Part shown: one piece after another, positions 15,436-23,596 of the stretch
How positions within the stretch are numbered: the stretch's first letter is position 1
Layout of the letters: each line of letters starts with the position of its first letter
Assembly: GCF_000157995.1 (NCBI RefSeq)
Contig: NZ_GG657553.1
Coordinates: forward strand, 475,256-510,694
Source of the DNA: Holdemania filiformis DSM 12042
Lineage (GTDB): Bacteria > Bacillota_I > Bacilli_A > Erysipelotrichales > Erysipelotrichaceae
Length of the DNA: 35,439 nucleotides
Reading direction: 5' to 3'
The notes under the pieces: generated by a model
Told to the model about the DNA's origin: nothing
Seen by the model: only the letters and a program-made list of their open reading frames with translations
The model's database searches: none
Made by a program: the position numbers and the translations under genes

Positions 15436-15450
15436 AGTACGGGTTCTTTT
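15422..15450 (+). terminator. Terminator after yabQ
   Basis: AAGAATCCG pairs with CGGGTTCTT around the yabQ stop codon, followed by a T-run. A perfect GC-rich palindrome, GCGGCGGCCGCCGC (15469-15482), follows. Confidence 0.6.
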
Positions 15451-15504
15451 TATGTTTTTTCATTTCAAGCGGCGGCCGCCGCGGTCAGTTCACCGGAGTT
15501 TCAC

Positions 15505-15532
15505 TTGCGTTTAAATGATTTTTCAGTATAAT
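15505..15532 (+). promoter_or_regulatory. Promoter of divIC
   Basis: A perfect TATAAT (15527-15532) with a weak -35, TTGCGT (15505-15510), 16 bases upstream. It gives divIC a vegetative promoter apart from the sporulation genes before it. Confidence 0.5.
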
Positions 15533-15591
15533 AAAGATGCACCTAAATTTTTATCATTTTCGCAAGAAAACAGGCGAAGGAGGAATTGAAC

Positions 15592-15930
15592 TTGACAGCT
15601 GAAAATAAAAATGAGCCGAAAACCGCCAAACCCAAGGGACGGAAAAAACGGAGCATGCTTGCAAAGTTCATCAGCCTGGTCGTAATCTGTTTTTCCTTGT
15701 TTATGCTTTACGGCGTAGTCAAGGAAATCTTAACGACGATGGAATTGAAGCAGCAGATCTCCCGGGTCGAGGAAGAACTGAAAACCCTCCAGGAAGAAAA
15801 TAAATATCTGACACTGCAGCGGGATAAACTTGAAGATCCTGCTTACGTACAGAGCTATGCGCGGGGAAGCTTTATGCTTTCCAAGGAAGGCGAACAGATA
15901 TTCTATCTGCCGTCCGACGACAAGAAATAG
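15592..15930 (+). CDS. divIC: Septum formation initiator, DivIC/FtsB-like
   Basis: 112 residues with the DivIC/FtsL/FtsB plan: a basic cytoplasmic N-terminus (about 1-25), one membrane helix (about 25-48), a coiled coil (about 50-82: LKQQISRVEEELKTLQEE) and a short C-terminal domain with ARGSFMLSKEGEQIFYLP. It is a bitopic protein of the division complex that joins FtsL and the other subunit at the septum. The start is taken as TTG at 15592, because AGGAGG (15578-15583) is 8 bases away; the TTG at 15586 is only 2 bases from it. It closes the conserved run that begins at pth. Confidence 0.9.
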   Translation: MTAENKNEPKTAKPKGRKKRSMLAKFISLVVICFSLFMLYGVVKEILTTMELKQQISRVEEELKTLQEENKYLTLQRDKLEDPAYVQSYARGSFMLSKEGEQIFYLPSDDKK

Positions 15931-15951
15931 CCAGGGAATACGCAATCACAG

Positions 15952-15977
15952 CCGGGTCTTGAAGACCCGGTTTTTTT
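15952..15977 (+). terminator. Strong terminator after divIC
   Basis: CCGGGTCTT and AAGACCCGG with a single central base, followed by seven T residues. Confidence 0.9.
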
Positions 15978-16176
15978 GTTTTCCGGCACTCGGATCCCGG
16001 TCCGCCTGAAAGAATGAGGTAGGATTACCTGAAAAACAAAGGAAAAATAAGCGATTTCCAGAGGATAAATCCTTATAAATCAACTATTTTTCATACAACG
16101 ACACGTTACGCGGGATTTCGACAAACCCCAACCCCTATAATGACGCTGTCAAGGTAAAGAAAGTGAGTGAATAAGG

Positions 16177-16875
16177 ATGAAGGGTCCGGGAATCAACGAT
16201 TATTTAAGAATACTTCAACAGAAGAAGCAGGAGGCGCATGACCGAGGGGAGAAATGGATAGAAATTAGTTCCAAAGAACTGCATCAGGAGGTGTCGCCGG
16301 AACACGCGACCATGCCGACCTGCTGCCAGGCGATTTACAAGCTGTTATATCAGGGCGATGATATTCTGCAGCGGCCGAAGGGACAAACCGGTTTCGGTTC
16401 GCATTTGCGGGTTCGGTACTATGTCGACAATCTGACGGATCGGGAAGTCATGTTCCCACCGAAAAAGCGCGGCCGGCCTGCGAAGAGCGAGGAACAGAAG
16501 CGCCGCGACCGGATGATGAAAAGCAGCCGGAATACGGAAGACCTGCGCCGGATTTTAGCGGCCTGGTTAAATGAACGCGGATGGCAGACAACCGAATTTC
16601 CAAATAAAATTCAGGCGGAAAAAGATGGAATTACCTGGATTATTGAGGTTCAGGGAACGCATCGCGGCCGCCGCCAGCCGCTGCCGGCGAAGATCAATTC
16701 GATTCTCAAAGATATCAGCGAGGATACAGCCAGCTCTATTCGTTACAGCGTTGCGTTTAACGATTCTTCGGTGTACCGTAAGCAGTGGAGCGAAATTCCC
16801 AAGGTTGTGAAAAATAAGCTGAATGTCAGCGTTATTCTGGCAGATAAAAGCGGGAATATCCAGGAAGTTAAATAA
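16177..16875 (+). CDS. AT-hook protein with possible PD-(D/E)xK-like C-terminal domain
   Basis: 232 residues, function unknown. The N-terminal 90 residues look like a winged-helix or similar DNA-binding fold (a helical LRILQQKK segment, HATMPTCCQAIYKLLYQGDD, then a beta-like QTGFGSHLRVRYYV). Residues about 95-105 hold an AT-hook, KKRGRPAKS, a minor-groove binding motif. The C-terminal 100 residues begin LRRILAAWLNERGWQTTEF and continue with EKDGITWIIEVQG and a later Lys (AKINSIL). This resembles the order of PD-(D/E)xK nuclease-like folds, with Gln where Lys is usual. That reading is tentative. A TATAAT (16136-16141) lies upstream with no clear -35; the start has GAAAGTGAG before it. It has its own terminator, so it is a single-gene unit. 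Confidence 0.75.
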   Translation: MKGPGINDYLRILQQKKQEAHDRGEKWIEISSKELHQEVSPEHATMPTCCQAIYKLLYQGDDILQRPKGQTGFGSHLRVRYYVDNLTDREVMFPPKKRGRPAKSEEQKRRDRMMKSSRNTEDLRRILAAWLNERGWQTTEFPNKIQAEKDGITWIIEVQGTHRGRRQPLPAKINSILKDISEDTASSIRYSVAFNDSSVYRKQWSEIPKVVKNKLNVSVILADKSGNIQEVK

Positions 16876-16920
16876 TTGTCAGTCCAAGGCAAAGAATCCC
16901 CCCTTAACGGAAAAACAAAG

Positions 16921-16952
16921 AAAGATCCCTCATTTGGAAGCGGATCTTTTTT
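16921..16952 (+). terminator. Terminator after the AT-hook gene
   Basis: AAAGATCC and GGATCTTT with a 13-base loop and six T residues, 46 bases after the stop. Confidence 0.8.
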
Positions 16953-17070
16953 GTATGTGAAAATGAAGCGTTTCAGCTTGCTTCTTTTGCAATCTTGGTG
17001 ACTGCGCGAAGCTCGGTAATGGAGATCAAGATGAAAATTTATTCAAATTTCCAGGAATTGGCTTAAAAAG

Positions 17071-17099
17071 TAGACTTTACCTGACGATTGAAATATAAT
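17071..17099 (+). promoter_or_regulatory. Promoter before the 88-residue gene, with AAAGTAGAC motif
   Basis: TAGACT (17071-17076), 17-base spacer, perfect TATAAT (17094-17099). The -35 is part of AAAGTAGAC (17067-17075). An inverted copy, GTCTACTTT (17154-17162), lies downstream within the inverted repeat GTCTA-6-TAGAC (17154-17169). Confidence 0.5.
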
Positions 17100-17194
17100 A
17101 AGAATTACTGGAAAAACCGTTTGTTTTTGACATAATCAGGCCCGGTGCAAAAGGTCTACTTTATTAGACACGCTTGGAAAGACAGGTGATAAAG

Positions 17195-17458
17195 GTGGAA
17201 GTTTTCGGGATTAACAGCGCGATCGAGCATATCTTGATCTTCTTAAAAAATGAAGTCCAGGCCGCGGAGCTGACGGATTTGAGGAAATCCGATTACCGGG
17301 AACCGCTGCTTGCCGTTCTAATAGAATGTCCGCTGGGCTTGTATCGTTTGGAAACCTGGCGTGAAGTTTTTCGCTGGCTGAACTGGACGCTGGAATTTTC
17401 AGATTATGATGAATTGAAAGCCGCGTTGGAAAATGCACGAATGAAGCAAAAAAGTTAA
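17195..17458 (+). CDS. Small protein of unknown function
   Basis: About 88 residues from the chosen GTG at 17195, which has GGTGAT 4-5 bases upstream, a good anti-Shine-Dalgarno match. GTG at 17186 and TTG at 17174 are possible longer starts in the same frame. The protein is mixed alpha/beta: a first helix AIEHILIFLKNEV, an ELTDLRKSDYREPLLAVLIECP middle and a Trp-rich WREVFRWLNWTLEF segment. There is no signal or membrane helix, and I do not recognise a family. It has its own promoter, flanking AAAGTAGAC motifs and an immediate terminator, so it is regulated as a unit. Confidence 0.6.
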   Translation: MEVFGINSAIEHILIFLKNEVQAAELTDLRKSDYREPLLAVLIECPLGLYRLETWREVFRWLNWTLEFSDYDELKAALENARMKQKS

Positions 17459-17480
17459 GAACTGCGGGAGCGGTTCTTTT
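17459..17480 (+). terminator. Terminator directly after the stop codon
   Basis: GAACTGC and GCGGTTC with a GGGA loop and four T residues; the stem begins at the base after the stop codon. Confidence 0.8.
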
Positions 17481-17600
17481 GCTTTCCGATGAAAAGGAAG
17501 CTTTAAGCATAGACTAAAATGGAAGGCGTTCATTGCTTTGCGGCTGCGGATAGAGGTTGTTTCTCAGCGATGATCGGATAAAAGAAACGGAGGAAACGTC

Positions 17601-18011
17601 ATGATAATTCAAACGCTGCGGGCGGGGCGGGAACAAGAAATCCTGCGTTTGTATGAGGTGGTCGGCTGGACGGCTTATTTGAGCCAGCCAGATCGGATAA
17701 AACCAGCTTTCGATCACTCGCTCTGTGTGCTGGAACTGTGCGATGACGACGATCGGCTGTTAGGCTTTGTCCGTGCGGTTGGCGATGGAGAAACGATCCT
17801 CTATATCCAGGATTTGATTGTCGATCCCTCCGTACAGAATCAAGGCTGGGGTACGCTGTTGCTGAAAACGATGGCGGATCGGTATCCGCAGGTCCGCCAG
17901 AAAATCCTGTTGAGCGATGACGTTGAGAAAACGCTGCGCTTTTATCGTCGGCTGGGCTGGCAGCCGGTAAGTGAGCTTCATTGTCAGGCATTGATCAAAA
18001 TCATTCGTTAA
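17601..18011 (+). CDS. GNAT-family N-acetyltransferase
   Basis: 136 residues, a single GNAT fold. The acetyl-CoA-binding motif A is visible at about residues 71-90: YIQDLIVDPSVQNQGWGTLLL, with QNQGWG in place of the usual Q/RxxGxG/A. A final strand-helix FYRRLGWQPVSEL is typical of motif B. CGGAGGAAACG precedes the ATG. The target (amino acid, small amine or protein) cannot be told from the sequence; the closest short family members are often annotated as amino-acid or antibiotic acetyltransferases without proof. It stands alone between two unrelated genes. Confidence 0.9.
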   Translation: MIIQTLRAGREQEILRLYEVVGWTAYLSQPDRIKPAFDHSLCVLELCDDDDRLLGFVRAVGDGETILYIQDLIVDPSVQNQGWGTLLLKTMADRYPQVRQKILLSDDVEKTLRFYRRLGWQPVSELHCQALIKIIR

Positions 18012-18032
18012 AGCTTGGCCATGAAAATTAAG

Positions 18033-18067
18033 ATTAATAACTCAATAATCAGTTATTAATTTCTTTT
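18033..18067 (+). terminator. AT-rich perfect inverted repeat after the acetyltransferase
   Basis: ATTAATAACT (18033-18042) and AGTTATTAAT (18051-18060) are perfect 10-base arms with an 8-base loop, followed by TTCTTTTC. It may act as a terminator or as an operator. The sequence AGATTAATAACTCAA at its left end also occurs at 8438-8452. Confidence 0.5.
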
Positions 18068-18132
18068 CGTTATGAATAAAAGCGAAGGAATAGCGGGTTT
18101 TAGTAAATTGTGTATAATTTGTGAAATTTTTC

Positions 18133-18160
18133 TTGATTATCTGTCTTAAATTGATATACT
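18133..18160 (+). promoter_or_regulatory. Promoter of the FAD-dependent lipoprotein
   Basis: TTGATT (18133-18138), 16-base spacer, TATACT (18155-18160) with an extended TG (18152-18153). A second TATAAT lies at 18113-18118 in the context TTGTGTATAAT. Confidence 0.55.
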
Positions 18161-18195
18161 AAAAACGCAAAAGCATTTGCAAAGGAGAGAATGAA

Positions 18196-19761
18196 ATGAA
18201 AAAATTAGTTGCTCTTACTCTTGCCAGCTTAATGCTTCTGGCGGGCTGTTCCAGCACGCCGAAGAACGATGGCAACGAGGCAACACCGACTCCGGAAGCG
18301 GCAGCGACTGAAGCTGACGTTATCGTCGTAGGCGCCGGCGGAGCGGGCATGACAGCGGCGATCGAAGCTGTAAACGCAGGCAAGTCAGTGATCGTGATTG
18401 AAAAGGCAGCGATGACCGGCGGCAACACCACGCGTTCTACCGGCGGCATGAACGCGGCGAATACACCGGAACAGGATCTGATTGAATTTGCGGAAGAAGC
18501 GGGCGTCGAAAAGATGCTGGCGAGCGCGAAGGAAAACTATCCGGATTTAGCGGAGCTGACAGCGACCGTGGAAAAGCAGTATGAAGAATTCAAAGCCAAT
18601 CCGACAGGTTACTTTGATACGGAAGAACTGTTCATGCTAGACACACTGGTCGGCGGCAAGAACCTGAACGATCATGCTTTAGTTGAAGTTTTGGCGAACG
18701 AAGCGAAGAACGGCATCGAATGGTTAAAGACAATCGACGCAAACCTGTCGCAGGTCGGCAGCTTCGGCGGCGCGAGCGTTAAGCGGATTCATAAGCCGGT
18801 CAACGATGAAGGCAAGACAGTTGCCGTGGGTTCTTACCTGGTTCCGAAGCTGACAAAAGCGGCGGAAGACAAAGGCGTTCAGTTTGTTATGGAAACGGCG
18901 GCAACCGAATTAGTCGTTACTGACGGCAAGGTTACCGGTGTTAAGGCTGGCGATACGACGTATACCGGCAAAGCAGTGATCTTAGCGACCGGCGGCTTTG
19001 CGGCGAATACGGAAATGGTTCTGAAATATAAGCCGGATTATAAAGGCTTTGTCTGCACGAATGCTCCAGGCATGACGGGCGACGGCATCGCGATGGCGAC
19101 GGCCATCGGCGCGGATACGGTTGATATGGAACAGATCCAGATTCATCCGACAGTTTCTCAGGAAACCAGCGCGCTGATCACAGAAGGTCTGCGCGGCGAT
19201 GGTGCGATTCTGGTCAACAGCGAAGGCAAGCGGTTCTTTGACGAAGTCGGCACGCGTGACGCGGTATCGGCAGCGGAAGTGGCGCAGCCGGGCGGATTTG
19301 CATGGCTGATCGTTGATAACAAGATGGTCGAAGCTTCCAGCGTTATTGCCGGCTACATCAAGCAGGGTCTGACAGTGGAAGGCGCTGACGTTGAAGCCTT
19401 AGCGGCGGCGATGGGTGTCGACGGTGCGGCTTTAGTAGAAACGATGGACAAGTGGAATGCTTGCGTCGAAGCCGGCAAGGATGAAGAATTCGGCCGGACC
19501 AGCTTTGCGAACAAGCTGGATGAAGGTCCTTACTACGCGATCAAAGTGGCTCCGGGCGTTCACCACACGATGGGTGGTCTGAAGATCAACACGAATACGG
19601 AAGTTCTGGATGCTTCCGGCAACGCGATTCCGGGTCTGTATGCGGCAGGCGAAGTCACTGGCGGCGTCCATGGCGCTAACCGCTTAGGCGGCAACGCAGT
19701 GGCGGATATCATCGTCTTCGGACGGATTGCCGGCCAGCAGGCAGCGGCTTACGCAAACTAA
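18196..19761 (+). CDS. Exported FAD-dependent fumarate-reductase-like lipoprotein
   Basis: 521 residues. A lipoprotein signal (lipobox LAGC, Cys 18) is followed by a short Thr/Pro/Glu-rich linker, then the flavin domain of the fumarate reductase / flavocytochrome c family. Visible motifs: ADVIVVGAGGAGMTAAIEA (dinucleotide-binding, from residue 38), MTGGNTTRSTGGMNAA, KAVILATGGFAANTEM, the active-site region IHPTVSQETSALITEGLRGDGAILVN (with the catalytic Arg in the family), APGVHHTMGGLKINT and GLYAAGEVTGGVHGANRLGGNA. Enzymes of this group reduce an enoate such as fumarate or urocanate outside the cell. There is no heme or covalent-FMN domain in the protein, so the electron donor must be another protein. 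Expressed alone from its own promoter. Substrate unknown. Confidence 0.92.
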   Translation: MKKLVALTLASLMLLAGCSSTPKNDGNEATPTPEAAATEADVIVVGAGGAGMTAAIEAVNAGKSVIVIEKAAMTGGNTTRSTGGMNAANTPEQDLIEFAEEAGVEKMLASAKENYPDLAELTATVEKQYEEFKANPTGYFDTEELFMLDTLVGGKNLNDHALVEVLANEAKNGIEWLKTIDANLSQVGSFGGASVKRIHKPVNDEGKTVAVGSYLVPKLTKAAEDKGVQFVMETAATELVVTDGKVTGVKAGDTTYTGKAVILATGGFAANTEMVLKYKPDYKGFVCTNAPGMTGDGIAMATAIGADTVDMEQIQIHPTVSQETSALITEGLRGDGAILVNSEGKRFFDEVGTRDAVSAAEVAQPGGFAWLIVDNKMVEASSVIAGYIKQGLTVEGADVEALAAAMGVDGAALVETMDKWNACVEAGKDEEFGRTSFANKLDEGPYYAIKVAPGVHHTMGGLKINTNTEVLDASGNAIPGLYAAGEVTGGVHGANRLGGNAVADIIVFGRIAGQQAAAYAN

Positions 19762-19787
19762 GCAAGAGTTAACAAGTGAGGTACAAG

Positions 19788-19821
19788 AACGGATGTTCAG
19801 TGATGAATGTCCGTTTTTTTT
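19788..19821 (+). terminator. Terminator after the FAD-dependent lipoprotein
   Basis: AACGGA-TG-TTCA-GTGA-TGAA-TG-TCCGTT, two stacked helices with a symmetric internal loop, then eight T residues. Confidence 0.85.
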
Positions 19822-19915
19822 TGAATTTATCGTTAAAAATGGAAGTTTAAATTCTCTGTTTCATTTATTTTCTTTTTATGAATGCTATTTTTGAACTGGA
19901 AAGTTTACGGCAGGC

Positions 19916-19924
19916 TGGTATAAT
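19916..19924 (+). promoter_or_regulatory. Extended -10 promoter of the ABC exporter operon
   Basis: TGGTATAAT (19916-19924) is a complete extended -10; no good -35 lies at the expected distance. It is 77 bases before the first exporter gene. Confidence 0.5.
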
Positions 19925-20000
19925 GATAGAGAAAAGCTTAGCTTGCTAACAGTTGGTGAAGGAAACTAAGTGATCGCAGAGGGGGGAATGAGAATCTGTT

Positions 20001-21716
20001 ATGGAACTATTAAAGAAATATCTAAGGCCGTTGTTAAAAGCGATGTCCGTCAGCTTTCTGATGAAGTCGTTGGGAGCGCTGGCGGTGCTGCTGCTGCCCT
20101 ATCTGTTGGCGTATGTGATCGACACAATCGTGCCGACCAAGGACATTCAATTGATTGTTATCTATGGCTTGATCATGATCGCCGTATCCATTGCGGGCTG
20201 GATTTTTGACATCAAAGCGAACCGGCTCGCGTCCCGCGTCGCCCGGGATGCGACCATTCATATCCGGCACGATCTGTTTGAGAAAACGATCCGGCTGTCC
20301 TGCCGCAAAGGGGATGAATTTACAATACCATCCTTGGAAAGCCGTCTGACCAGCGATACCTACAACGTTCACCGGATGATCGGCATGATTCAGCGGATGG
20401 GGGTCCGCGCGCCGATTCTGTTGATCGGCGGGATTGTGATTACGCTGATTATGGAGCCGGTGCTGGCGCTGGTGATGCTGGCGACATTGCCGTTTATCAC
20501 ACTTTTGGTTTATTCGAAAGCCACCAAGGGCATTCCGATGTTCACCAAGGTACAGCGGGCGCAGGACCGGATGGTTTCCGTCGTTCGGGAAAACGCCCAG
20601 GGCATCCGCGTGATCAAAGCGCTGTCCAAAGCGGATCATGAAAAAAAGCGTTATGAAAACGTCAACACGGGACTGGCGAATGAGGAACTCAAGGCCAACA
20701 CCCGGATGGCCGCGATCAATCCGCTGATGAACCTGTTTATGAATCTCGGTCTGGTGGGCGTCATTCTGGTCGGCGCCTGGCGGGTCAACGGAGGCTTGAG
20801 CGAAACCGGCAAGATCATCGCCTTCACCAATTACTTTACGATCATTACCAACGCGATGATGTCGATCAGCCGGATCTTCGTCATGGTTTCCAAGGGAATC
20901 GCCAGCGCGGACCGGATTGAGGAAGTGCTGCAGGCTCAGGATGAAATGGAAATCATTCCCGACGATTCGCCGCTCAATGACAAGATCGTTGAATTCGATC
21001 ACGTCAGCTTTTCCTACCTGGGCGTGAAGGATAACGTCGAGGATATCACATTTGAAATGAAAAAAGGCCAGACGCTGGGAATTATCGGTGCAACCGGTTC
21101 CGGTAAGTCGACGATTCTGCAGCTGCTGATGCGCTTCTATGACGCGGATGCCGGGACGATCCGGATTCATGGCCGCGATATCCGCAGCTATGATCCGAAA
21201 GAGCTGCGGAAGGAATACGGCATCGTCATGCAGAACGATTTTATCTTCCAGGATTCCGTCCGCGAAAATATCGCCTTCGGCCGGCCGATCGACGACGAGC
21301 TGCTGGATGAAGCGACGCAGATCGCTCAGGCCCGGCCGTTTATCAAGAGCCTGACCGATGAATTCGATTATAAGCTGAACTCCAAAGGCACCAACCTTTC
21401 CGGCGGACAGCGCCAGCGGATATTCTTATCCCGGGCGTTTGCCAACAACCCGAAGATTCTGATTCTGGACGATTCCAGCTCGGCGCTGGACTATGAAACG
21501 GATGCCCGGCTGCGCAAGGCGATCAATACGCACTTTGCCGACACCGCCAAGGTGATCGTCGCCCAGCGGGTTTCCAGCATCATGCACGCGGATGAGATTC
21601 TCGTACTGGATCAGGGAAAAATCGTGGCCCGCGGTACGCATGACGAGCTGATGCAGACCAGCGAGATTTACTCGTCGATCAGCGACAGCCAGATGGGAGG
21701 TGCGCTGCTTGAATAG
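20001..21716 (+). CDS. Heterodimeric ABC exporter, subunit with degenerate nucleotide site
   Basis: 571 residues: six membrane helices (1-310) fused to an ATPase domain. Walker A is GATGSGKS (about 364), the signature is LSGGQRQR (about 466) and Walker B is ILILDDSSSALD, where Asp replaces the catalytic Glu. That substitution is the mark of the degenerate subunit in heterodimeric type IV exporters such as TM287/288, BmrCD and LmrCD. Its partner is encoded next with an 8-base overlap. Together they should export a lipid, peptide or drug from the cytoplasmic side. The purine-rich site (GAGGGGGGAATGAGAA) before the ATG is rather distant. Substrate cannot be read from sequence. Confidence 0.95.
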   Translation: MELLKKYLRPLLKAMSVSFLMKSLGALAVLLLPYLLAYVIDTIVPTKDIQLIVIYGLIMIAVSIAGWIFDIKANRLASRVARDATIHIRHDLFEKTIRLSCRKGDEFTIPSLESRLTSDTYNVHRMIGMIQRMGVRAPILLIGGIVITLIMEPVLALVMLATLPFITLLVYSKATKGIPMFTKVQRAQDRMVSVVRENAQGIRVIKALSKADHEKKRYENVNTGLANEELKANTRMAAINPLMNLFMNLGLVGVILVGAWRVNGGLSETGKIIAFTNYFTIITNAMMSISRIFVMVSKGIASADRIEEVLQAQDEMEIIPDDSPLNDKIVEFDHVSFSYLGVKDNVEDITFEMKKGQTLGIIGATGSGKSTILQLLMRFYDADAGTIRIHGRDIRSYDPKELRKEYGIVMQNDFIFQDSVRENIAFGRPIDDELLDEATQIAQARPFIKSLTDEFDYKLNSKGTNLSGGQRQRIFLSRAFANNPKILILDDSSSALDYETDARLRKAINTHFADTAKVIVAQRVSSIMHADEILVLDQGKIVARGTHDELMQTSEIYSSISDSQMGGALLE

Positions 21717-23445
21717 AAAAGCGACAATCCGGCGGTTGATCGGATATTTAAAGGAATCCAAGCTTCTGTTATTGCTGGCATGCGTGACGACGATCGTCGC
21801 CAATGTGCTTGCTCTGTACGGTCCGAAGCTGACCGGCATCGCGATTGATGCGATCGGCGGACCGGGACAGGTCAATTTCGACAAGGTTCTCTATTACTGC
21901 GTCCTGATGATTCTTTTCTATGTTATATCCAGTGTGCTGACCTACATCCTGCAGATCATTCTGCTGCAGGTGTCAAAGAAGATCACGCACCGGATGCGCA
22001 AGCAGGTCTTCGATCATCTGCTGGAGCTGCCGGTCAGTTATTTCGACCGCAATCAGACCGGCGATATCGTATCCAAGATTTCCTATGACATCGACACGAT
22101 CAACACCTCGCTGTCCAGCGATATTCTGCAGCTGGTCACCGGGGTCATCACGGTTGTGGGTTCGTTGCTGATGATGCTGTCGATCGCGCCGGTACTGGTG
22201 CTGGTGTTTGTCATCACCGTGCCGATTACGCTGGTGTTTGCGCGCTATCGGATGATCAAAGTCAAGCCGCTGTTCCGCCGGCGTTCCCGCAAGCTGGGCG
22301 AACTGAATGGCTTCACAGAAGAAATGTTATCGGGAAACAAGACGATTAAGGCGTATGGTCAGGAAGACACGATCATCACAAAATATGACGGACGCAACGA
22401 GGACGCCAGCCAGGCGTACTACACTGCGGACTATGAGGGCAGTATCATGGGGCCGTCCGTCAACTTCGTCAACAATCTCTCGCTGTCCTTAATCAGTATG
22501 TTCGGTGCGATTTTGTTTCTCTTGGGCAAGATTACGATCGGCAACATTTCCTCATTTGTGATGTATTCGCGGAAGTTCTCCGGCCCGATCAATGAAATGG
22601 CCAACATCATCACCGAGCTGCAGACCGCGGCGGCTGCGGCGGAACGGGTGTTCCGGCTGCTGGACGAGCCGTCGGAAATTCCGGATGCTTCGGACGCCAA
22701 GGTTCTGATCGACACGAAGGGCATGGTCGATATCGATCATGTCAAATTCGGATACACGCCGGAAAAAGAAATTATCCATGATCTGCGGCTGCATGCCGAT
22801 CCGGGCCAGCTGGTCGCGATCGTCGGTCCGACCGGGGCGGGCAAGACGACGATTATTAATTTATTGATGCGCTTCTATGACGTCAACGAAGGCGTGATTT
22901 CGGTCGATGGCTATCCGATCCGCAATCTGACCCGCGACAGTCTGCGCAAGGCGTTCACAATGGTATTGCAGGACACCTGGCTGTTCCAGGGCACGATTGA
23001 GGAAAACGTCGCTTATGCCCGTGAAGACGCAACGCTGGAGGAAGTCATCGACGTCTGTAAGAAGGCACATATCCATGACTTTGTGGAAACGCTGCCGCAG
23101 AGCTATCAGACCGTTCTGACCGATGACGGTGTGAATATTTCCAAGGGCCAGAAGCAGCTGCTGACGATCGCCCGGGCAATGTTGTCCAACGCGCGGATGC
23201 TGATCCTGGACGAAGCGACCTCGAACGTTGATTCCCGCACGGAAATGGCGATTCAGGACGCGATGCTGGAGCTGATGAAGGGACGCACATGCTTTGTCAT
23301 CGCGCACCGGCTGTCGACGATCAAAAACGCCGATGTGATTCTGGTGCTGAAGGACGGAGATATTATCGAATCCGGAACGCACGACGAACTGCTTCAGGCG
23401 CGCGGTTTCTATGCCAAGTTGTTTAACAGTCAGTTTGAAAGTTAA
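21709..23445 (+). CDS. Heterodimeric ABC exporter, catalytically competent subunit
   Basis: 578 residues from TTG at 21709, chosen because GGGAGGTG lies 6 bases before it; GTG at 21700 lies inside that ribosome binding site. Six membrane helices (1-320), then the ATPase: Walker A GPTGAGKT (about 375), Walker B MLILDEATSNVD with the catalytic Glu present, His in IAHRLS. The signature is ISKGQKQLL instead of LSGGQ. In the heterodimer this altered signature pairs with the Asp-containing Walker B of the first subunit, giving one degenerate and one active site, exactly as in TM287/TM288. The operon ends at a strong terminator. Confidence 0.95.
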   Translation: MNRKATIRRLIGYLKESKLLLLLACVTTIVANVLALYGPKLTGIAIDAIGGPGQVNFDKVLYYCVLMILFYVISSVLTYILQIILLQVSKKITHRMRKQVFDHLLELPVSYFDRNQTGDIVSKISYDIDTINTSLSSDILQLVTGVITVVGSLLMMLSIAPVLVLVFVITVPITLVFARYRMIKVKPLFRRRSRKLGELNGFTEEMLSGNKTIKAYGQEDTIITKYDGRNEDASQAYYTADYEGSIMGPSVNFVNNLSLSLISMFGAILFLLGKITIGNISSFVMYSRKFSGPINEMANIITELQTAAAAAERVFRLLDEPSEIPDASDAKVLIDTKGMVDIDHVKFGYTPEKEIIHDLRLHADPGQLVAIVGPTGAGKTTIINLLMRFYDVNEGVISVDGYPIRNLTRDSLRKAFTMVLQDTWLFQGTIEENVAYAREDATLEEVIDVCKKAHIHDFVETLPQSYQTVLTDDGVNISKGQKQLLTIARAMLSNARMLILDEATSNVDSRTEMAIQDAMLELMKGRTCFVIAHRLSTIKNADVILVLKDGDIIESGTHDELLQARGFYAKLFNSQFES

Positions 23446-23453
23446 ATTTCGCA

Positions 23454-23486
23454 GCGATCAGAAACTTAATTTCTGGTCGCTTTTTT
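23454..23486 (+). terminator. Terminator of the ABC exporter operon
   Basis: GCGATCAGAAA and TTTCTGGTCGC (one G-T pair) with a short loop and six T residues, 8 bases after the stop. Confidence 0.88.
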
Positions 23487-23596
23487 AGATCGCAGGACAT
23501 TGCTTTCTCGATTCCGTTCAGTTATGGTTTTAAAATTTTACTTCTGAGTGAAATCCAAGGAAAATATGCGATAATAAAGACAAAGAAGGTGATGTC

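Noticed and set aside
20034-21170. Long minus-strand frame opposite the first ABC exporter subunit
   Set aside because: It lies wholly within a clear ABC transporter gene, is rich in His, Asp, Gln and Arg as antisense frames of GC-rich codons are, and has no ribosome binding site.
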